Shown here: positions 46,378 to 56,681 of the stretch, piece by piece | Position numbering within the stretch: position 1 is the stretch's first letter | How the letters are laid out: the number at the start of each line of letters is the position of its first letter | Assembly: GCA_032209605.1 (NCBI GenBank) | Contig: JASFXZ010000040.1 | Location: 2,604,001 to 2,668,000 of the forward strand | Direction of reading: 5' to 3' | Source of the DNA: Mactromeris polynyma | Lineage: Eukaryota; Mollusca; Bivalvia; Venerida; Mactridae | Length of the DNA stretch: 64,000 bases | Notes under the pieces: generated by a model | The model's database searches: none | What the model was told of the DNA's origin: nothing | What the model saw: only the letters and a program-made list of their open reading frames with translations | Translations under genes and position numbers: made by a program

Positions 46378-46498
46378 CTGAAATTAAAGAATAAATTTGT
46401 TACACAATCTTCAGTAAATAATAAACTAAAAATATCCTTCTAGCTCAATTTTGGCATGCAGACCTCTCCAACAGAATTTGTTCAATTACAGTAGACAT

Positions 46499-46881
46499 CA
46501 GTGATTGAAAACTCATAATCGATAATCGAATTAGAAATAATCGATCCATATTTAGTTTTTTAGTGTAAGTATTAAGTGCTGACAGTTAATTTCATTTGTA
46601 CAACTTTATTTATCTCTTTTTACCATATTTAACATCAATGGGGCTTGACATTACTCTTATACTATTATTTTGTATGTTTACTTTGTATATATTTGTATTT
46701 GACTGAATACATTGGAAATCTTTCTATATAAATGAATGTAAAATTTGAATGTCTTATTAAAATAACACTTCAGTTAAAATGTCCGATTATCATAAATTTT
46801 TATAGTTCATAATCGATTGTCGCCGACATCTGATGTCCAGGGACTACTTTTCAATTATTTTCGATAATCACGCCATCACTA
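46499..46881. mobile_element. 383-bp hAT-type MITE with 8-bp target duplication
   Basis: The left end is CAGTGATTG and the complemented right end TAGTGATGG, followed by similar ATTATCGA-rich subterminal sequence. The flanks are GTAGACAT (46491-46498) and GTTGACAT (46882-46889), a 7-of-8 match, as expected for hAT transposition. Confidence 0.7.
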
Positions 46882-47274
46882 GTTGACATAATACAGACTG
46901 GACACAAAGTTAATTAATTTGCAATTAACTAAAGATGTATCATTCTAAACTATTATATCATCACTGGATATTTTCGGCATTGTCCATTTTACAACTTGCA
47001 GATTTTGAACATATCTGTGTCCAGTTAAATAAAAAAGATCGGCTTTTCAAAATTTGCATCAACATTTATAATTTTAGATTTGATTGACTTATGCATCGCT
47101 GAATGAATTTGTCTGCTCAAGAAATAAATTATGGTTTGGATGCTGACTTATACATCTATGATTGCGCTACACATCCATATGGACAGTATCTAGGCTTTCA
47201 TTTATTTTATAGATGAATTTATTGCAGTTTATGTACTTTATACATCAAAATAAAAACAATACTACAATAATCAA

Positions 47275-47950
47275 AACAAGAGACCCACGATGGCCTGACA
47301 CTCTACTGGCTACATTGTGCACATGGACCTTTGATAAGCATTTTTTGAAGTTGTTCCTAAATAACTCTATAGAAAACATGCCCCCTGGGGGGTTTTGAAC
47401 ACCAGAGGCATAACTTGAACAATCTTGGTTAGAGACCACTAAACAAAGCTACATACCAATCATTAAAACCCTGGGCTGTGCGGTTTTGGAGAAGAACATT
47501 TTTAAAAATAGCCCTATATAAGTCTGTAGAAAACATGTGACCCCCAGGGCAGGACCAATTTGACCCCAGGGGCATGATTGGAATAATCTTGGTAGGGGAC
47601 AACAAGATAATGCTACATACCAAATATCAAAACTCTGGGTCTTCTGGTTCTGGACAAGAAGACTTTCAAAGATATTCCCTATCTAAGTCCATGTAAAATT
47701 TGTGACCCCTGGGGTGGGCCAATATTGCTCCAAGGGACATAACTTGAACAATCTTGGTAGGGGACCATTAGACAATGCTACATATCAAATCCCTGGGTCT
47801 TCTGGTTCTGGACAAAAGGATTTTCAAAGACATTTCCTATCTAACTCTAAGTCTATGTAAAACATAGCTGCGACTCCTGAGGCGGGGCCAATATTGACCC
47901 AAGGGAATTGATTTGAACGATCTTGGTAGAGTACAAAACAACATTAGGGA
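47275..47950. repeat. about 165-bp tandem repeat, four diverged copies
   Basis: Units recur at about 47378, 47537, 47701 and 47870. Each carries GTGACCCC-GGGG-GGCCAAT, then GGACATAACTTGAACAATCT, TGGTAGGGGACCA, and TTCTGGTTCTGGACAAGAAG. From memory, similar sequence is widespread in bivalves; that is recollection, not a search result. Confidence 0.85.
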
Positions 47951-49767
47951 CTGAGAAGGTGCAAGGGCAAACATGAAGGGGAGCAAAGAATTGTGAGGTC
48001 TTAGGTAACTTATCTTTAATTTAGACTTGAGATAAAACGCTTAAGTATATCAATGAATATTTTATTTTAATAATTACATAAGCAGTGCTTTTATGGAAAT
48101 CTCTGAAATGTCATTGGACAAAGGCACAATAGTCCTGTGTTTTGTGTACATTATGCGCATTATTAAATTTTATTGAGCATGAAACAAACTATTTCTACCA
48201 CGCATATTATTATTAGTGAAAATATTTATGTAAGTTAATAAACCAATGAACAAATTTTAATATTTCGTTGTCTTTATTTATTGATTCTATGAACAAGTGT
48301 TTGTGCAATAACTCCAAACATTAACCTATAAAACTATAACATCTCTGTTTATTTCAATTTGCCCCGTTCATCTTTTAAAGATATTTCTTGTTTTCATAGT
48401 TTCATTTTTTTTTCAAATTTTGATTGACATCTTGAAAAGAAGTCTATAAAAACTATTGCAAAACCTTATTCTGACCTGAATGCCAATTTTGTCTTACATC
48501 ATTAGTTTTTGGAGAAATGTATTTGTAAATTTTTTGGACTACTTATATATATTTCATATCATTAAAGTATGATTTCTTAAATCATATACAGTAAAACCTC
48601 ACTTAAATTAAACCGCCTCAAAATTAAGAACACATTTTTCAAGTCCATTTTCACGGTTTTGCTCTTTATTCAACCTCAATATGAAGTCCACCTCAATAAG
48701 AAGACCAGTTTTCAAGAGTCCCTATTTGGAGAATGAAAGTTGTTTCTTCTTTCAATTAAAATCTTGTATCCAATATGTAAGAAAGTCCAAATATTGCAAG
48801 CATTTATTTACCAGGATAGAAAATATAATGTAAAACTTTAGGATGAAAATTATAATGAAAATATTGAAAATAATGATAATTGTATCATAGCTTTGTAAGT
48901 TTTCTGCTAAAATTTCTGCTTAGAACTCTTTCAGATTTAAGCCATGAATTGTCATTCGTTTGTTAAAGTTTTTTACTATAGGCATGAATAAGTGCATAAT
49001 CAGAAGAACTACCTATAGATATAATGCATATTTGGGATAATAGACCCTATTTTAACCCCTTTTATTGATCAGAAACATATCTGTCTATCACAGAACGCTA
49101 TTATCCTTTAGCGCAATACTGATCTAACTGGAGTTGGACTTATATTGCAACATGTATCATTATTTAATGCAACATTTACATGTAAAATTATTAATTAAAA
49201 CTTTATAATTATAATTGACTGCTCATGAGAATAAAATAAGAAAATGACACTGTCGTGACTCAGTGTTTTAATTTAATTCACTCAACCTGGGGCATTATTC
49301 ACAAACAAGTGAAGACTGAAACTCAGACTTGGACTTTAAATTGCAAAACTTAAATTAACCCGGCTTTCCTTTTCAGTGAATCTAAACAATTTGAATTTTG
49401 TTGGAATAATTGTTGTTATCAACTCTACACTTTTGCCAAGTTTTATAAAAAGTTACAATGCTATATCAACATAGGAGCAAAAAGAACATTTAAGATTTTA
49501 AAGACTAAGTCTGAAGTTCAGTCTTAAATTGTTTGTGAAAAAAGGTACCTGGTCTGAGAGTTAAAGACATGTTACACTATGCTTAGCCTCCATCGGCTTT
49601 ATACCATAACAAGCCGTTTTGTATGAATTTGGTGTTATAATTAGGGTTTTAAGTTGCAAGGACACAGGTATGTTCATATGGCGACTTCCCAGCTTAAGTT
49701 TACTTTAAACTTATTTATTTTACATTAGTAGTGAAACAAGTTTATTATGTTTAGACAGTTTCTTACA
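47951..49767. other. intergenic DNA
   Basis: No gene seen. TACAGTAAAACCTCACTTAA at 48588 resembles a pogo-like terminal repeat, but no partner end was found. Confidence 0.4.
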
Positions 49768-50104
49768 CAGTTCAGACCCATAGCAGGGTTTATGATGTTT
49801 AGCACAGTTAAGACCTATAGCAGAATTTATGATGTTTAGCACAGTTAAGACCCATATCAGAGTTTATGATGTTTAGCACAGTTAAGACCTATAGCAGAGT
49901 TTATGATGTTTAGCACAGTTAAGACCCATATCAGAGTTAAAGATGATTAGCACTGTTAAGACCCATAGCAGAGTTTATAATGTTTAGCACAGTTAAGACC
50001 TATATCAGAGTTTAAGATTTTTAGAATGGTTAAGACATATAGCAGAGTATATGATGTTTAGAATGGTTAAGACCTATAGCAAAGTTTATGATGTTTAGCA
50101 CAAT
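49768..50104. repeat. 37-bp minisatellite, about nine copies
   Basis: The unit contains CAGTTAAGACC, TATAGCAGAGTTTATGATG and TTTAGCA, with moderate divergence between copies. Confidence 0.9.
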
Positions 50105-50529
50105 TAAATTAAGTAAGGAGTTCACATTTTTATGGAAAAAGAACTAGCTACTTGATTGCCAAAGTGCGTGCAATGGCAAATAAAGTCAAATCAAATATTG
50201 AGGCATGGCATAATTAAATTCCACAAGATACCAAAATGAAGCATGAATTAAATAGAATTAATGTATGTTTCGGTGCAAGATGGAAAATATTTCACCTACT
50301 CCACTCCTGAAAATATTGCATCGGCTGCTTACTTGGTGCAATAACTTTCGATCTTACTCCAAAACATACAAATATCCTCTATTTATTAATGTGAAATGGT
50401 ATCCATATGCTTAAAGGTATGTGCCCAACATCAATACAGCTTTGTTACAGATTTACAACTACAATGTATACATGTATAATCTGTTTTATATCTGAATGTT
50501 AATATACATTGTATTATGTCTCCAAATAT
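50105..50529. other. intergenic DNA before the assembly gap
   Basis: No gene seen. Confidence 0.4.
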
Positions 50530-50729
50530 NNNNNNNNNNNNNNNNNNNNNNNNNNNNNNNNNNNNNNNNNNNNNNNNNNNNNNNNNNNNNNNNNNNNNNN
50601 NNNNNNNNNNNNNNNNNNNNNNNNNNNNNNNNNNNNNNNNNNNNNNNNNNNNNNNNNNNNNNNNNNNNNNNNNNNNNNNNNNNNNNNNNNNNNNNNNNNN
50701 NNNNNNNNNNNNNNNNNNNNNNNNNNNNN
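50530..50729. other. assembly gap (200 N)
   Basis: Exactly 200 N, probably a fixed-size scaffold gap, so the true distance across it is unknown. It interrupts the left arm of the palindrome that follows. Confidence 0.98.
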
Positions 50730-50732
50730 CAG

Positions 50733-50933
50733 TTTTCTTCCTAGCGTATGCTTCAGATGACTCAAAAATGATTTTTGGTCCTGAAACGTTTTTTCACAGC
50801 ACACGCATATATAAGAATAATACCCACTTGAATGCCATACTCTTAAATGGTGTAAAAGATTTCTCCAAAACAAGAAATAGTAACCACATTTGGAACATTG
50901 AAATATACGATTGTCGACTCCGTTTTGATCCAT
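50733..50933 (-). CDS. two-finger C2H2 protein, left-arm copy (partly in gap)
   Basis: Mirror copy of the gene at 51545-51751, starting at ATG 50933 on the minus strand. The last codons before the stop fall in the assembly gap. If the palindrome is an artefact, this gene does not exist separately. Confidence 0.5.
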
Positions 50934-51029
50934 TGCTGCCGATTTTAAAATGACAACTTCGCCACAATGCGCAATTCAAATATATCACTTGGTTATGTAC
51001 AACGCAAAATGGCTCGTTCTAAACGTTTC

Positions 51030-51155
51030 TGGCACTCTCGTACCTGCCTCTGAGGAACTCCTCCCTGCCTCTGAGGTACTCCTCTCTGCCTCTGAGGTAC
51101 TCCTCCCTGCCTCTGAGGCACTCCTCCCTGCCTCTGAGGCACTCCTCCCTGCCTT
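51030..51155 (-). repeat. 21-bp minisatellite, left arm
   Basis: About six units of the complement of the right-arm repeat (CTGCCTCTGAGGCACTCCTCC type), part of the palindrome. Confidence 0.85.
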
Positions 51156-51214
51156 CTAGGCATATTCTTACATATGCGTGTGCTGTGAAAAAACGTTTCA
51201 GGACCAGGACTCAG

Positions 51215-51440
51215 AGGCAGGGAGAAGTGCCTCAAATGTAGAGAGGAGTGCCTCAGCGGTATCCCGGGAGGTGTGCCTCAACGAGCGGGAGGAGTGCCTC
51301 AGAGGCAGGGAGGAGTGCCTCAGAGGCAGGGAGGAGTGCCTCAGAGGCAGGGAGGAGTGCCTCAGAGGCAGGGAGGAGTACCTCAGAGGCAGAGAGGAGT
51401 ACCTCAGAGGCAGGGAGGAGTTCCTCAGAGGCAGGTACGA
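51215..51440 (+). repeat. 21-bp minisatellite, right arm and centre
   Basis: About ten units of the form GAGGAGTGCCTCAGAGGCAGG, with degraded units towards the centre. The period of 21 keeps all frames open and yields a 7-residue repeat (REECLRG), which I do not regard as a gene. Each unit is itself partly palindromic around CCTCAGAGG. Confidence 0.85.
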
Positions 51441-51544
51441 GAGTGCCAGAAACGTTTAGAACGAGCCATTTTGCGTTGTACATAACCAAGTGATATATTT
51501 GAATTGCGCATTGTGGCGAAGTTGTCATTTTAAAATCGGCAGCA

Positions 51545-51751
51545 ATGGATCAAAACGGAGTCGACAATCGTATATTTCAATGTTCCAAATGTGGTTACTA
51601 TTTCTTGTTTTGGAGAAATCTTTTACACCATTTAAGAGTATGGCATTCAAGTGGGTATTATTCTTATATATGCGTGTGCTGTGAAAAAACGTTTCAGGAC
51701 CAAAAATCATTTTTGAGTCATCTGAAGCATACGCTAGGAAGAAAACTGTGA
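51545..51751 (+). CDS. small protein with two C2H2 zinc fingers
   Basis: The 68-residue protein begins at ATG 51545. Finger 1 is C-x2-C-x12-H-x4-H (CSKCGYYF, then HLRVWH). Finger 2 is C-x2-C-x12-H-x2-H (CVCCEKTF, then HLKH), with a tight histidine spacing that may weaken zinc binding. It would act in the nucleus or on nucleic acid if expressed. Upstream sequence to 51440 is shared with the left arm. The next genes (51868 and 52286) run the same way and also look nucleic-acid-related. I do not recognise the family; small finger proteins of this kind occur in transposons, including Polintons, but that link is inference. Confidence 0.6.
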   Translation: MDQNGVDNRIFQCSKCGYYFLFWRNLLHHLRVWHSSGYYSYICVCCEKTFQDQKSFLSHLKHTLGRKL

Positions 51752-51867
51752 GGTTAAATGGGATTGGATTTTGAAGGTAAAGTCCTAAACGATAAATAAG
51801 CTGACCGATATTTTGTCGAGCTCACTATATTCTTGGGTGTCAAGGAGTGAAGACGTGCATTCAGAAA

Positions 51868-52239
51868 ATGGATATGTTTGATACTAAAGAGAAGAAAGTA
51901 AGGAGGAAGTTTAAAAAGAGCATATCTCGAGCTAATCCTATGCCTCATTCCGAAATGTACATACGGATGGTTCTCCCAGCGGAGCAGACGACAGCTATAG
52001 CTAAGAGTATGCTTGAACGGCAGTCCAAACATAAAGTGTCATTAATCGAACTGGAGTTGAAACGAATGAAAGAAATCAGTGAAAAACGGAAGCGCAAAGG
52101 TTCCAGAGGGTTGTTGGACAGTATTAGTAACAAGAGTACCAAGAAACCTAGACAGAGGGCGCCATCTGCGAGCAGAAAGCCGAAGCAGACCTCAAAAGAA
52201 GACGAAAACATCACTACTATTGGACATGTAATAAACTGA
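51868..52239 (+). CDS. basic hypothetical protein (123 residues)
   Basis: ATG 51868 is the first in-frame ATG; an upstream GTG is not a credible eukaryotic start. The product is Lys/Arg-rich throughout. A predicted helical charged segment lies about residues 55-85 (ELELKRMKEISEKRKRK), followed by a Ser/Lys/Pro-rich tail. No catalytic motif is visible. It resembles small basic DNA-binding or virion-core-like proteins only in composition. It lies between two zinc-finger genes on the same strand, 116 bases after the first and 46 before the second, as in a compact mobile element. Function unknown. Confidence 0.5.
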   Translation: MDMFDTKEKKVRRKFKKSISRANPMPHSEMYIRMVLPAEQTTAIAKSMLERQSKHKVSLIELELKRMKEISEKRKRKGSRGLLDSISNKSTKKPRQRAPSASRKPKQTSKEDENITTIGHVIN

Positions 52240-52285
52240 ACACTTACATGAGTCCTCCTCATTTGCAGTTTAGCCTTCAAGCGAG

Positions 52286-52930
52286 ATGTTTGAATGCGAT
52301 ATCTGTTTCAAAGTTTTTAAAAGACGGGATAATATGTTACGGCATAAAAGGTCTGCGCATCCGGACGAAGATTCAGAGGAAGACGCGGTGTCAGACATTT
52401 CTGTACAAGAGGACATTTTTGGACCTGTTGATGAAAACAATTCTGATAACAACGACGACGATATTGTTGATGAAAACAATTCTGATAACAGCGACGACGA
52501 TATGTCTGTAACCTCTGAGAAGAGTTTTGATATTGATCCTTGGGAATACATTGTAGATGAAACGTTTGATATGTGTCAGTCGCAGTATGAAGCCGATGTG
52601 AATAAGCTTATGGAAGAAGATACCGAGATCAGTGAAACGGAAGCCAGAGAAAATGTCTTTGAGGACATGAAAAGCACTTACAGGAAAGCCATGATGAACA
52701 TTTTCGGTAGTAAACTGGTGTGGTTCGATGCTATGAAGAAAGATCCCATCTATAAAGCGATACAGAAGACAGTCAATCAACTCATTGCAACAGAACACTA
52801 CGAAGGGGAGGAAGCCTTAAAGTACGCCATTCTTAAACGGAGATTTCTGTTTGATAAAGTGCTGGACAATTATGTTACTCCACAGTTGGAAGATGAAGAA
52901 GATACGGAACAAATGGAAGATACTGAGTGA
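52286..52930 (+). CDS. acidic protein with one N-terminal C2H2 finger (214 residues)
   Basis: The protein starts at ATG 52286, with a C2H2 finger of C4, C7, H20 and H25. A strongly acidic Asp/Asn/Glu region (about 27-85) contains two copies of VDENNSDN. A conserved-looking helical domain (about 88-200) carries WEYIVDETFD, LMEEDTEIS, STYRKAMMNIF and YAILKRRFLFDKVL. The tail is acidic. I do not recognise the C-terminal domain, but its regular composition suggests a real, selected protein. It may belong with the neighbouring finger gene and with the integrase at 55543-56133 in a Polinton-like element; this is inference from proximity. Confidence 0.6.
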   Translation: MFECDICFKVFKRRDNMLRHKRSAHPDEDSEEDAVSDISVQEDIFGPVDENNSDNNDDDIVDENNSDNSDDDMSVTSEKSFDIDPWEYIVDETFDMCQSQYEADVNKLMEEDTEISETEARENVFEDMKSTYRKAMMNIFGSKLVWFDAMKKDPIYKAIQKTVNQLIATEHYEGEEALKYAILKRRFLFDKVLDNYVTPQLEDEEDTEQMEDTE

Positions 52931-55116
52931 TAGTGATATAACAGGACTGTCGAACTTGTCGGGCTAATAGTAAAACGATATTGGCGAAGCTAAAGTGTGC
53001 TACATGTCTTTTGTATAAAACACTTTATGATATGTGACATTTCTATCAACGAACTGACTGACTTCATTCATTTGTTCCATCTGGATAGAACAAAAAAAAA
53101 ATGTGTCTATTGTATTAAAACTCATGCTTTTATATTAAAGAAATGTACTTATCTGTAGATGATTTAGAGAAAAAATAAATGTATCTAATAAACAAAGGTG
53201 TTGCTTTGTGACTTCTCTTTCTCGATCGTTTTTCCAATAGATGGTGTTTACCATTTAACTAAGAGTATATAAAAACGTCTAGAAACAAACAAGATTCTTA
53301 CATTCAAGACACAACAATTTAAATATCAAATTTGTTAAGTAAATGTTAAGAATACATACATATAAGTCGTAGGTTTTTATAATACGTTTAAACAAATTGA
53401 GCTGTAAGTGTTACAAAATTGTACACAATGTTGCTATGACTATTCAAAAAGTCTATAAACACATTTTTAGAAAACGGAATGCCTGACCACAGTAGCGACG
53501 TATCACTGTATTGTTGTAATGTTAAAGCAACGCTGACTCAAAACCATTTCAACAAGTTTGTCGCATTATCATATAACATTCTTTAGTTAACATATTTTTA
53601 ACGTTTGACTTATCGTTAGATAAAATTGTATGTCAATGGTAAAGGTTTTACTGTATTGGAAATGCTCTTCAAATACGTTAATACGTTAATCTAATACTCC
53701 AATATGTTTACATAATGATCATCATTTCTGCTGACCACAGTTTATCAATAAATGTATTTTTTTCACCTGGATTATTTAGGATTGTAGGTATATGTAAGTT
53801 TATACTCAACAAACTAAAGCTTCTTCATGATGTCATGACGATTTTAATGGTCATACTTTATAAACCAACAAACATTTAATAAAGTCACTGGTCTTATCAA
53901 TAGAAGCGTGGTTAAAGTTTCCCTATTAAATACAATTGTGTATATCATCCTTCCTTAAACTAGTACAATGCGAACATAATCAAGCTTAAAAGGTGTAGAG
54001 TCATGTGGTTTACAATTACTACTTGAACATCTTAAAAGAGGGGGAATCAAGAATGACGTTTACAAAAAAATACTTAAATGCTATTTAATTAAAAATGACT
54101 TTAGTTTTCAGTCACCAACAGAATGCACCGCCATATGAGATAAATACACAATTGTTTTTGAATCGTGAAGCAAGTGTTGCACTCTGTTAACTCCTCTTTA
54201 ACTTATTCTCTCACCAATCATGAGATTATTTTGAAATAGCTATAGGTAGTTATTTGAAATCTATGAAAATATTTCACTCTAAACACGTAACTCTGATTCA
54301 TTTTATGAATGTTTCTGTGTTTTGTAAAAATAGGATAATGTCAAAATTAATTCATATTCTGTATTTTGTAACAGAATAATTTCAAATGCATAAATAATCC
54401 ATCGGCTGTTTATATTAGAATTATTCCACGTAAAAACACAAACTCTTAACATGTATCCATCTATCTTATGATTAAACATTTAAGGTTTTCTATTTTGTCT
54501 AGAGACATGTAATAACTGATAATTGCAAAACCTGGGTTTTATATCAATTTAAGCCATACAAAATATGAGTAAATGTTCTAGAAAGATGGGATGGTGAGTA
54601 TCTGTTCTGTAATACAAGGAAAAATGTTTATTTAAAAGCTGTCCTATGATTTCTATTTTTGTAAAATCTTAACTATAAAAATTAACCGTAAATAAACTTG
54701 CTTTATATCTACAAAAAATAATCCTCTTTTTATGTGTTACATTTTGTCAGAAGGGACTTAGAAAACTGAAAGAAAGATTATATTCAGTATGTAATAGAAA
54801 CTATTTTCATTATCATTTTTGCGACAAGTTCTATATATATCAAGAATCCCATTCATATCAAGAATCCCATTATCATTCCATCAATGAAACTGTTGTACTA
54901 CTATCATTTTTAATTTAGACACCCTCTTTACTAACAGGTGAATGACTCGAGATAAACGTAATGGTAAAGTACTATTAAAAATGTTGCCAAGTGACTGCTA
55001 CCTATTATAAAATGTAGATTCACGGTTAGATAGACACTGAAATAAGTAATACATTAAAGAATGAAGATTTTAATTCAACAAAATGAGTGGTTGAAAAGAC
55101 TAATATAAGCTGTGAA
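52931..55116. other. intergenic DNA or eroded interior of a mobile element
   Basis: No gene is visible. A poly-A run lies at about 53091-53101 and AATAAA at about 53176. If the finger genes and the integrase belong to one element, this 2.2 kb is where other genes should be, and none remains. Confidence 0.45.
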
Positions 55117-55120
55117 GCTT

Positions 55121-55165
55121 GTTTAACAGTACGATGACTTGTCTAAAAAACTTGATGTAAAGATC
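55121..55165. repeat. Polinton-associated direct repeat, partial copy 1
   Basis: GTTTAACAGTACGATGACTT and following bases match the copies at 55507 and 56243; similarity fades after about 45 bases. Confidence 0.65.
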
Positions 55166-55506
55166 AAGTCACGAACAAGTCACTCTATATGTCTTAAGTA
55201 ACAAGAGTGATTTTAATTCAGAAAGATTTAACAGTGGTTGTAGGTAGTTTAAATCACCACTAAATCGTCAAATAGATTGAAGATGGATGCAACGGTTATT
55301 AATTCAATATAATTTGAATGTGATGCTAAACGCGTCGTCTGCTGGAATATTACTTATGTATTATACAACACACTGTCATATTTATAAATAGATACATTAC
55401 GCAAGAATGGATCTGAAAATTCCCTCATTTCAAGATGGTGGCTTTATATAGAATAAGAAGGGGTCATCGAATGCGTTGTGGTCTAAACTGGCCCACATGA
55501 AGCTTG

Positions 55507-55580
55507 TTTAACAGTACGATGACTTGTCTCAAAAACCCGATGTCAAGATGTATAACTGTAGCGACAACAACGACTAGTTG
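55507..55580. repeat. Polinton-associated direct repeat, copy 2
   Basis: About 74 bases (GTTTAACAGTACGATG, AACCCGATGTCAAGATGTAT, GACAACAACGACTAGT). It abuts the truncated 3' end of the integrase and supplies its last codons. Confidence 0.75.
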
Positions 55581-56133
55581 TCCTCTGAGCTCTCTCGACG
55601 AAATTGCTTTTTGGAGGATTATTCGTAGTGAAAAAGTAGATATCCTCGTCTTTCATATACTTCTTAAACCACTGGTTGGAGAACTCGCTTCCTTTATCTG
55701 CACGGATTTTCTTAATTTTCATCGGAGAAATGTCATTCAGGATGTCTTTCATAGCGCTCAATACCACTTTAGCGGTCTTGTTTTTCAACGATCTGACCCA
55801 CAGTTTCCTCGATAGTATGTCAATAGCGCAAAGCAAAAATCGCGTCCCATCATTATCATCAGCGAGGTTAGCCATGGACAGTAGATCAATGTCTAGCTGT
55901 TCGCCAATTCCTGTTACTCGCACGTTAGTCGTCTTAAATCTATGCTTTCGCGGCTTCTGAAGGGAATATGCATCTTGATCATTCAACCATTGTTTTACAA
56001 AGTCGATAGTAAATGTCTCCGGATATTTCTTTTCGAGTACACTAAATAGTTTCCGAGGACCTGCATAAGCTGCAGGGTTTTTCTCGTTGAAATAATAACG
56101 CTGTAATATTTGTTTTTTCTCTTCATCCTCCAT
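55543..56133 (-). pseudogene. Polinton/Maverick-type integrase, 3'-truncated
   Basis: The 196-residue frame starts at ATG 56133 and is clearly a retroviral-type DDE integrase of the Polinton class. Visible features are the pre-core block YSLQKPRKHRF, first D in LDIDLLSM, NDGTRFLLCAIDILSRKLWV, second D in RADKGSEF, and E in FVERAQRT. About 33 residues separate the second D and the E. The N-terminal HHCC zinc domain is short or absent. After VERAQRT the expected C-terminal region and chromodomain are lost and the frame runs into the 74-bp direct repeat, ending with unrelated residues. It would have inserted a large self-synthesising transposon; this copy is almost certainly inactive. No polymerase B, ATPase or capsid gene is seen in the window. 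Confidence 0.85.
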
Positions 56134-56432
56134 ATTTCCGCGAATATTTAATCTCCTCTAATGCACGAGCTAACGCGAGTACTGATATCGAACAAAATGA
56201 ACTTCTTTATATGGCAAAAGCGTTTTATATTATACTCTCGCAGTTTAACAGTACGATGTCTTATCCGAAAAACCCGATGTCAAGATGTATAACTGTAGCG
56301 ATAACAACGACTAGTTTCGCGGTAGTTACTTCCCCTGTATTATGTTTCGAATCAAGCGCATTATAGGCTTTGTGAGGATGCGAACAATTGTTCTATCATC
56401 AGAGTTGCTACGTACTAGTATGATACCGCAAT
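56134..56432. repeat. integrase 5' flank with direct repeat copy 3
   Basis: Copy 3 of the 74-bp repeat lies at about 56243-56315 in the same orientation as copies 1 and 2, so the truncated integrase sits between direct repeats. The remaining sequence has no gene. Confidence 0.6.
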
Positions 56433-56550
56433 GAGCAAGGCACCACAATGAACAAGGCACCACAATGAGCGAGGCACCACAAGGAGCGAGGCATCACAAG
56501 GAGCAAGGCATCACAAGGAGCAAAATCATCACAAGGAGCAAAATCTTCAT
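56433..56550. repeat. 17-bp minisatellite, about seven copies
   Basis: The unit is GAGCAAGGCACCACAAT with variants (GAGCGAGG, CATCACAAG); the last copies gain a base and become AAAATCATC. Confidence 0.9.
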
Positions 56551-56681
56551 AAAGCGATGCTGACTCCTGTCCTTTTTACCCTACTATGAACATGTATCGA
56601 CATAAAAATATACGCATTGCACAGATATTGTACCTGTATTGTGAAAACATAGGCAAAATTCAATATTTCTCTGCTGTAATT

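Larger units (their letters stand above)
50730..51748. repeat. palindrome with 429-bp arms carrying a zinc-finger gene in each arm
   Basis: The left arm (50730-51158) appears to be an exact complement of the right arm (51320-51748), centred near 51239. The left arm runs into the gap, so the palindrome may be longer. The inner parts are a 21-bp minisatellite (GGCAGGGAGGAGTGCCTCAGA type). The spacer holds an extra fragment of the zinc-finger gene (about 51165-51210). Such identity next to a gap may reflect a very young inverted duplication or a false fold-back in the assembly. Confidence 0.9.

Noticed and set aside
48588..48720. Third pogo-like MITE
   Set aside because: A plausible left end is present, but no matching right end or TA flank was found.
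51178..51485. Cys/Arg/Glu-rich repeat protein in the palindrome centre
   Set aside because: The 21-bp minisatellite keeps all frames open on both strands, so openness is not evidence of coding.
51847..51867. Upstream GTG start for the basic protein
   Set aside because: Not a credible eukaryotic start; ATG 51868 is used.
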